Source: Sphingomicrobium sp. XHP0239 (lineage in GTDB: Bacteria > Pseudomonadota > Alphaproteobacteria > Sphingomonadales > Sphingomonadaceae). From it: a DNA stretch of 64,000 nucleotides. The position numbers and the translations under genes are program-made. The stretch spans positions 496,001 to 560,000 of the forward strand of contig NZ_CP154608.1 of assembly GCF_039555325.1 (NCBI RefSeq), given 5' to 3'. Shown in pieces: positions 60,283 through 64,000 of the stretch (its first letter is position 1; each line of letters opens with the position of its first letter). The notes below the pieces were generated by a model that searched no databases, was not told where the DNA came from, and saw only the letters and a program-made list of their open reading frames with translations.

Positions 60283-60648
60283 CTAGATTTGCGGGTAGAC
60301 CTCGCGGAGCGCCTCGAGAAGCACGTCGGGAGTCACCGGCTTGCGGACCACTCGATCGTCGGACAGCACGAAAGTGATTTCACGGCGATCGTAGGCGGTG
60401 ACGAAAACAAAGGGGATACCCCGCTCGCGGAAGATCTCGGCGATCGGCTCGGACGTCTTGCCGCCGCCGAGGTTCACGTCGAGCAAGGCGGCATCTACCA
60501 TTTCCTCGCGCGCCGCCTTCTTCGCTTCCTCGAAATGCACGTACGGTCCTGCGACGGAGATGCCCATCGATTCCAGCGTATCCGCCATTTCGAACGCGAT
60601 CAGAAATTCGTCTTCCACGACGAATACGCGCGGTCTTTCATCAACCAT
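60283..60648 (-). CDS. Single-domain response regulator
   Basis: The 121-residue receiver has VFVVEDEFLIAFEMADTLES, phosphoacceptor Asp57 in AALLDVNLGGG, VFVTAYDRRE and the lysine in VVRKPVTPDVL. This pattern is usual for receivers that work with HWE or HisKA2 kinases. It converges with the hybrid kinase gene with only 10 bases between. A 28-codon ORF and a palindrome lie just upstream. Its partner kinase is not in the window apart from the neighbour. Confidence 0.92.
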   Translation of the reverse strand: MVDERPRVFVVEDEFLIAFEMADTLESMGISVAGPYVHFEEAKKAAREEMVDAALLDVNLGGGKTSEPIAEIFRERGIPFVFVTAYDRREITFVLSDDRVVRKPVTPDVLLEALREVYPQI

Positions 60649-60727
60649 CGAAACCGATTTCCTTGTCCTGCGCCGGCACTAGCATTTCCAAGATCCAGCA
60701 GGGTTCATCGCCATGATCATCGATCAT
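60641..60727 (-). CDS. Possible 28-residue upstream ORF of the response regulator
   Basis: A short frame begins at ATG 60727, inside a 19-base palindrome, and ends at TGA 60641, overlapping the response regulator start by 8 bases. The peptide begins MIDDHGDEPCWILEML. Third-position GC is well below the genes around it, so coding is doubtful. It could be a leader ORF affecting translation of the regulator. Confidence 0.25.
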   Translation of the reverse strand: MIDDHGDEPCWILEMLVPAQDKEIGFDG

Positions 60728-60729
60728 GG
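60711..60729. promoter_or_regulatory. Palindrome upstream of the second response regulator
   Basis: CCATGATC-ATC-GATCATGG is a perfect inverted repeat with 8-base arms, 63 bases upstream of the response regulator start and about 100 bases downstream of the gcrA stop. As DNA it is a good operator candidate. In RNA it is a stable hairpin that would cover the start of the small upstream ORF. Confidence 0.45.
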
Positions 60730-60827
60730 TGTGTCCGCCGGTCCAAGCTGCAACCCCTGACCGATCACGAAGGTCCTGCGACCGTCGTTTTCATCCAGAG
60801 TCAGGGAGGACCGGTTCAGACGTCCGT

Positions 60828-61550
60828 TCAGCGGACGCGCGGACCGCCGAAGGGGAGGGGCGGGGGAGGCTTGCGATCGCGGCGCGGAAGCTGCGCCTGA
60901 TAGGCGACGCCGCAATGATCGACACAATAGGGGAAGCCCGGATTGGCCGCCTCGCCGCAGAAGTGAAAATCGCTCTCGCCCGGATGACCCATGGGCCAGC
61001 GGCAGATGCGTTCGTTCAGATCGAGAAGCGAGGTCTTGTCCGCAACTTCCTCGGAAGGCTTTTCGGGAATCAGCCGACGCGGCGGTGCGGGCGGAATCGG
61101 GGCCTGTTGATCGGAAGGGCCCTGGCGCACGAAACCGCCGGGACCCACACTGCGATACTGCGGCTTTCCACTTCCCGAACCGGACGCGGGCGCCTTCTTG
61201 TCGTCGGGTTTCCCCGAACCGGTCGCTTTTTCGGGTTCGGGACGCGCGGCGCGATCGGGGTCGGGAGTGCCGACGGCCTTCTTCGCTTCCTTGGGAACAG
61301 CGGGCGCCGCTTTCTTGGGCGCGGCCTTGCTGGCGGCGGGCTTCTTCGCGGCGGCTTTCTTCCTCGGCGCAGCCTTCTTCTTCTCGCCCGCCTTCACCGG
61401 GCTGGGGCGCGATTCCAAGCCGAGGCGATGCGCTTTGCCGATGACCGCATTGCGGCTCACTCCGCCCAAATCCTCGGCGATCTGGGACGCGGTCTTTCCC
61501 TCCGCCCACATTGCTTTCAGTCGATCGATCCGCTCGTCGGTCCAGCTCAC
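60828..61550 (-). CDS. gcrA: Cell cycle regulator GcrA, with long basic linker
   Basis: GcrA binds promoters with CcrM-methylated GANTC sites and helps sigma70 RNA polymerase. The N-terminal DNA-binding helix-turn-helix MSWTDERIDRLKAMWAEGKT, then SQIAEDLGGVSRNAVIGKAH, is unmistakable. The conserved C-terminus CRWPMGHPGESDFHFCGEAA, followed by FPYCVDHCGVAY, is also present. The linker (about 55-150) is much longer than usual and is rich in K, A and P (KKAAPRKKAAAKKPAA), giving 240 residues against about 170 for Caulobacter. It diverges from the ABC permease gene. Confidence 0.95.
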   Translation of the reverse strand: MSWTDERIDRLKAMWAEGKTASQIAEDLGGVSRNAVIGKAHRLGLESRPSPVKAGEKKKAAPRKKAAAKKPAASKAAPKKAAPAVPKEAKKAVGTPDPDRAARPEPEKATGSGKPDDKKAPASGSGSGKPQYRSVGPGGFVRQGPSDQQAPIPPAPPRRLIPEKPSEEVADKTSLLDLNERICRWPMGHPGESDFHFCGEAANPGFPYCVDHCGVAYQAQLPRRDRKPPPPLPFGGPRVR

Positions 61551-61604
61551 GTTGAAAATGTCTCCGATTGTCTTTGGCGCGCCATGCCCTTAGGCGAGGC
61601 GGCG

Positions 61605-62450
61605 ATGGCCCACAACGATAACCCGTCGGGGGGTGAAAACTCCTGGTCGAACGCACCGTATGGCGAACCGTTGCTCGGTACCGTCAACTGGCGCGGTCTT
61701 CGTACGCTCTATGTCAAGGAGGTGCGGCGCTTTTTCAAGGTGCAGCTCCAGACGGTGTGGGGTCCGGCGGTCACGACTCTGCTGTATCTGGCAATCTTTA
61801 CGATCGCACTGGCGCGCGGCGGGCGCGAGGTGCTGGGTGTCCCGTTCACCGATTTCCTGGCGCCGGGGCTGATCGTCATGGGAATGATCCAGGCAGCGTT
61901 CGCGAATGCCAGCTTCTCGCTTCTGGTCGGCAAACTGCAGGGGACGATCGTCGATTATCTGATGCCACCTTTGTCGACCATGGAATTATTGATCGGTCTG
62001 GTCGGGGCGAGCGTCACTCGCGCCTTCATGGTCGGTGGCGCGGTCTGGCTCGTCATGGCGCTGTGGCCGGGGCTCTCGGTCGTTCCCGACAATCTGCTCG
62101 TGGTCCTGTTCTTCGGGCTGATGGGGTCGTTGCTCCTGTCCTTTTTCGGACTGCTGACCAGCTTCTGGGCGGAGAAGTTCGACCATGCGGCAATGGTCAC
62201 CAACTTCGTGGTGGCGCCGCTGGCGCTGCTGTCCGGGACGTTTTACGCGGTCAGCGCGCTTCCCGAGAGCTTCCAGACGGCAAGCCTCGCCAATCCCTTC
62301 TTCTTCGTCATTTCGGGATTTCGCTATGGGTTTATCAGTGTCGCGGACTCGCCGGTGACGACGGGTGCGATCGTGCTCCTGTTGCTCAATCTCGCGCTCT
62401 TCTTCCTGTGCTACCGATTGCTGGACCGAGGGTGGAAGATTAAGAGTTAA
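61605..62450 (+). CDS. ABC-2 type transporter permease
   Basis: The 281-residue protein has six predicted transmembrane helices and the ABC2 signature around GLLTSFWAEKFDHAAMVTNF and PLALLSGTFYAVSALPESFQ, preceded by the periplasm-proximal amphipathic segment VNWRGLRTLYVKEVRRFFKV. Such permeases export lipids, polysaccharides or drugs with a separate ATPase. No ATPase gene is adjacent in the window. I chose ATG 61605 with GAGG upstream. ATG 61584 would add seven residues. Confidence 0.9.
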   Translation: MAHNDNPSGGENSWSNAPYGEPLLGTVNWRGLRTLYVKEVRRFFKVQLQTVWGPAVTTLLYLAIFTIALARGGREVLGVPFTDFLAPGLIVMGMIQAAFANASFSLLVGKLQGTIVDYLMPPLSTMELLIGLVGASVTRAFMVGGAVWLVMALWPGLSVVPDNLLVVLFFGLMGSLLLSFFGLLTSFWAEKFDHAAMVTNFVVAPLALLSGTFYAVSALPESFQTASLANPFFFVISGFRYGFISVADSPVTTGAIVLLLLNLALFFLCYRLLDRGWKIKS

Positions 62451-62469
62451 CCGCCGCCCGGTTGCCGCC

Positions 62470-62485
62470 GTTCACCTCCGTGAAC
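62470..62485. promoter_or_regulatory. Inverted repeat upstream of the secreted 194-residue protein
   Basis: GTTCAC-CTCC-GTGAAC is a perfect 6-base inverted repeat about 94 bases before the start codon, in the 128-base gap after the ABC permease. A GATAAC sequence at 62490-62495 could be a -10 box but has no well-spaced -35. It may be a regulator-binding site. Confidence 0.35.
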
Positions 62486-62578
62486 CGCCGATAACAGGCC
62501 CATTCAGTCGCGCCTCACCGCGCGGCGATCACAACCGACGCATCGAACGACCCACCATCCTGACAAGGAGTAAGGCGT

Positions 62579-63163
62579 ATGCGTTTCCAGTTTCTCAGCA
62601 TTGCCGCGATCGCGGGTGCGGGCCTTGCCGCCACGCCCGCTCTGGCCGCGGATGTCGGCGTCAATAATAGCGCGGATCAGCCGTATCGCGGCTATCAGCA
62701 GCCGTACCGGGGCGGCGGTTACGACCAGCGGGCCCGGGGATACGCATACGGCAATCAGCATTTCGCCTATCAGAAGGTTCGCGAACTGCAGAACCGCGTC
62801 GGACGGATGCGGCAGGACATCGCCTATTTCGCGCAGCAGCGCGCGATCGCGCCGAACGAATATCGCAATCTGCAGCGCCGCGCCGCAAACCTGCAGCAGC
62901 GGATCGACCGGATGGCTTATCGAGGCTTGAACCGGAACGAATATCAGCGCGCCGTCAACGGCATTCGCAGTCTCCGGCAGCAGATCCAGCGCGACCTTCG
63001 CGACGGCCGCCAGTACGCCAACTACGGCTACGGCTATAATGGACAGCGCGATCGCTACTGGAACGACGACGATCGCTACTACAACGATCGTCGTTGGGAT
63101 GACCGTCGCTACGATCGTCGGGATCGCGACGATGACGATTGGGACGACGACTGGGACGATTGA
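62579..63163 (+). CDS. Secreted low-complexity protein with acidic/arginine-rich tail
   Basis: The 194-residue protein has a signal peptide (about 1-23, ending ALA). A tyrosine/glycine/glutamine-rich segment (YRGYQQPYRGGGYDQRARG) follows, then a helical, coiled-coil-like middle (FAYQKVRELQNRVGRMRQDI and RRAANLQQRIDRMAYRGL). The last ~50 residues alternate Asp, Arg, Tyr and Trp, ending in a run of D and W. It is a periplasmic or surface protein of unknown function. AGGAG precedes the ATG, and two hairpins follow the stop. Confidence 0.72.
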   Translation: MRFQFLSIAAIAGAGLAATPALAADVGVNNSADQPYRGYQQPYRGGGYDQRARGYAYGNQHFAYQKVRELQNRVGRMRQDIAYFAQQRAIAPNEYRNLQRRAANLQQRIDRMAYRGLNRNEYQRAVNGIRSLRQQIQRDLRDGRQYANYGYGYNGQRDRYWNDDDRYYNDRRWDDRRYDRRDRDDDDWDDDWDD

Positions 63164-63166
63164 TCT

Positions 63167-63200
63167 CGGCATCGCCCTTTCCCCCAAAGGGGCAATGCCG
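63167..63200 (+). terminator. First hairpin downstream of the secreted protein gene
   Basis: CGGCAT (63167-63172) pairs with ATGCCG (63195-63200), with an inner CCCTTT/AAAGGG stem around a CCCCC loop (63175-63191). No T tract follows directly. It is likely a 3'-end stabilising structure placed before the strong terminator. Confidence 0.45.
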
Positions 63201-63205
63201 AAGTT

Positions 63206-63248
63206 GGCGCCGTCACCCTTTCCGATGGGTGGCGGCGCCTTTTCTTTT
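63206..63248 (+). terminator. Strong rho-independent terminator upstream of argD
   Basis: GGCGCCGTCACCC (63206-63218) and GGGTGGCGGCGCC (63227-63239) form a 13-pair stem with one G-T wobble and an 8-base loop, followed by TTTTCTTTTG. It ends transcription of the secreted protein gene and separates it from argD. Confidence 0.85.
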
Positions 63249-63301
63249 GTCTTAGGGCTGCCCACATCGAGGCTAGCCCAACATTTTCAGAGGAGTTTTC
63301 C

Positions 63302-64000
63302 ATGTCGTTTCCCGCGCTGATGCCGGTCTATCCCCGTTGCGAAGTCCGGCCGGTCAAGGGCGAGGGGCCGTATCTGTACGGCGAAGGCGGCGAGAAATAC
63401 CTCGATTTCGCCAGCGGCATCGCGGTCAATCTCCTGGGCCACAATCATCCCCATCTGACCAAGGCGATCCAGGATCAGGCGGCGAAGCTGATGCACGTCT
63501 CGAACCTCTACGGAAGCCCGCAGGGCGAAGCGCTCGCCAAGCGACTGACCGAGCTGACGTTCGCGGACACGGTCTTCTTTACCAATTCGGGGGCCGAGAG
63601 CGTCGAGTGCGCGATCAAGACGGTGCGTCGGTTCCACGTCGTCGACGGCAATCCGCAGCGCAAGGAAATCATCACCTTCAAGAACGCCTTCCACGGGCGC
63701 ACGATGGCGACCGTCAGCGCGGCCAATCAGGAAAAGCTGCACGACGGGTTCGAGCCGCTTCTGCCGGGCTTCACTTACGTCGATTTCGACGATCTCGAAG
63801 GTGCGAAGGCGGCGATCAACGACCGCACTGCGGGTTTCCTGGTCGAGCCGATCCAAGGCGAGGGCGGCATCCGCCCGGCGAGCAAGGAATTCCTGCAGGG
63901 CCTGCGCAAGCTTGCCGACGATCATGGTCTTCTGCTGGCGCTCGACGAGGTGCAGTGCGGCGTGGGTCGCACGGGCACGCTCTACGCCTACGAACAGTAT
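63302..64000 (+). CDS. argD: Acetylornithine/aspartate aminotransferase family (ArgD), 3'-truncated by the window
   Basis: The visible 233 residues match class III PLP aminotransferases of the ArgD type: YLDFASGIAVNLLGHNHPHL, FFTNSGAESVECAIKTVRRF, FKNAFHGRTMATVSA, FLVEPIQGEGGIRPASKEFL and LLALDEVQCGVGRTGTLYAY. It would transaminate N-acetylornithine in arginine synthesis. The PLP lysine lies beyond the window end. The ATG 63302 is preceded by GAGGAG. The reading frame is open to base 64000. Confidence 0.93.
   Translation, partial: MSFPALMPVYPRCEVRPVKGEGPYLYGEGGEKYLDFASGIAVNLLGHNHPHLTKAIQDQAAKLMHVSNLYGSPQGEALAKRLTELTFADTVFFTNSGAESVECAIKTVRRFHVVDGNPQRKEIITFKNAFHGRTMATVSAANQEKLHDGFEPLLPGFTYVDFDDLEGAKAAINDRTAGFLVEPIQGEGGIRPASKEFLQGLRKLADDHGLLLALDEVQCGVGRTGTLYAYEQY

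Noticed and set aside
1..64000. CRISPR arrays, tRNA or rRNA genes, insertion sequences
   Set aside because: No regularly spaced direct repeats, no tRNA-like T-arm sequence, no rRNA segments and no transposase domain were recognised when reading both strands. Short or degenerate cases could be missed by eye.

Overview
The window looks like ordinary chromosome from a high-GC alphaproteobacterium, most likely a member of the Sphingomonadales. The case rests on the GcrA cell-cycle regulator, glutathione metabolism (gor, gshB, several glutathione S-transferases), a PhaR regulator, a TonB-dependent receptor of the sphingomonad type, and gene orders typical of that group (lepB-rnc-era, DUF484-xerC, gshB-yraN-rsmI beside a divergent PBP activator). 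No insertion sequence, prophage, CRISPR array, tRNA or rRNA was recognised. Genes are very tightly packed, with many 4-5 base start/stop overlaps. No gene-free stretch exceeds 300 bases.

Layout. 30-4445: a leftward, almost gapless detoxification operon (two glutathione S-transferases, two VOC proteins, a DUF1428 protein, a dihydrofolate-reductase-like protein and a 28-residue leader ORF), divergent from an HxlR-family regulator whose promoter carries two copies of a palindromic site. 4726-12036: PHA regulator and a lysine/alanine-rich protein, then a cell-wall precursor block with glmU, an S51 peptidase-like gene, glmS, a hydrolase-OsmC fusion and alr. 12033-14330: a small secreted repeat protein with an operator-rich promoter, nth, dapB and a thioesterase, all leftward. 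14422-19421: sirtuin, an SLC13 transporter, era, rnc, lepB. 19501-25185: a translationally coupled run of pgi, gor, an FAD oxidoreductase and a CaiB-type CoA-transferase. 25199-29681: an XpaC/TelA pair facing three Tad-type pseudopilin genes. 29702-36732: enoyl-CoA hydratase, transaldolase, DUF484-xerC, DedA, gshB, yraN, rsmI and a penicillin-binding-protein activator. 36729-42280: hemW, a secreted CAP protein, rdgB, rph, a small membrane protein, then hrcA-grpE-lipoprotein. 42363-48028: TonB-dependent receptor, a small zinc-site protein, acpP-fabF-mltG. 48086-55615: an isolated SH3 module, a MarR regulator, a leucyl aminopeptidase, a beta-propeller protein, rimO, a DUF1963 protein and a potassium channel. 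55660-64000: parE, a response regulator coupled to a hybrid kinase, a second response regulator, gcrA, an ABC permease, a secreted acidic/arginine-rich protein and the start of argD.

Functional themes. UDP-GlcNAc, alanine racemisation, DapB, MltG and the PBP activator all serve peptidoglycan. gor, gshB and the GSTs serve glutathione-based redox and electrophile defence. The kinase/response-regulator/GcrA stretch is a signalling and cell-cycle block. No completely new multi-gene system stands out. The most promising candidates for something undescribed are the HxlR-controlled electrophile operon with its leader ORF, the unknown lipoprotein coupled to hrcA-grpE, and the S51 peptidase-like gene coupled to glmS.
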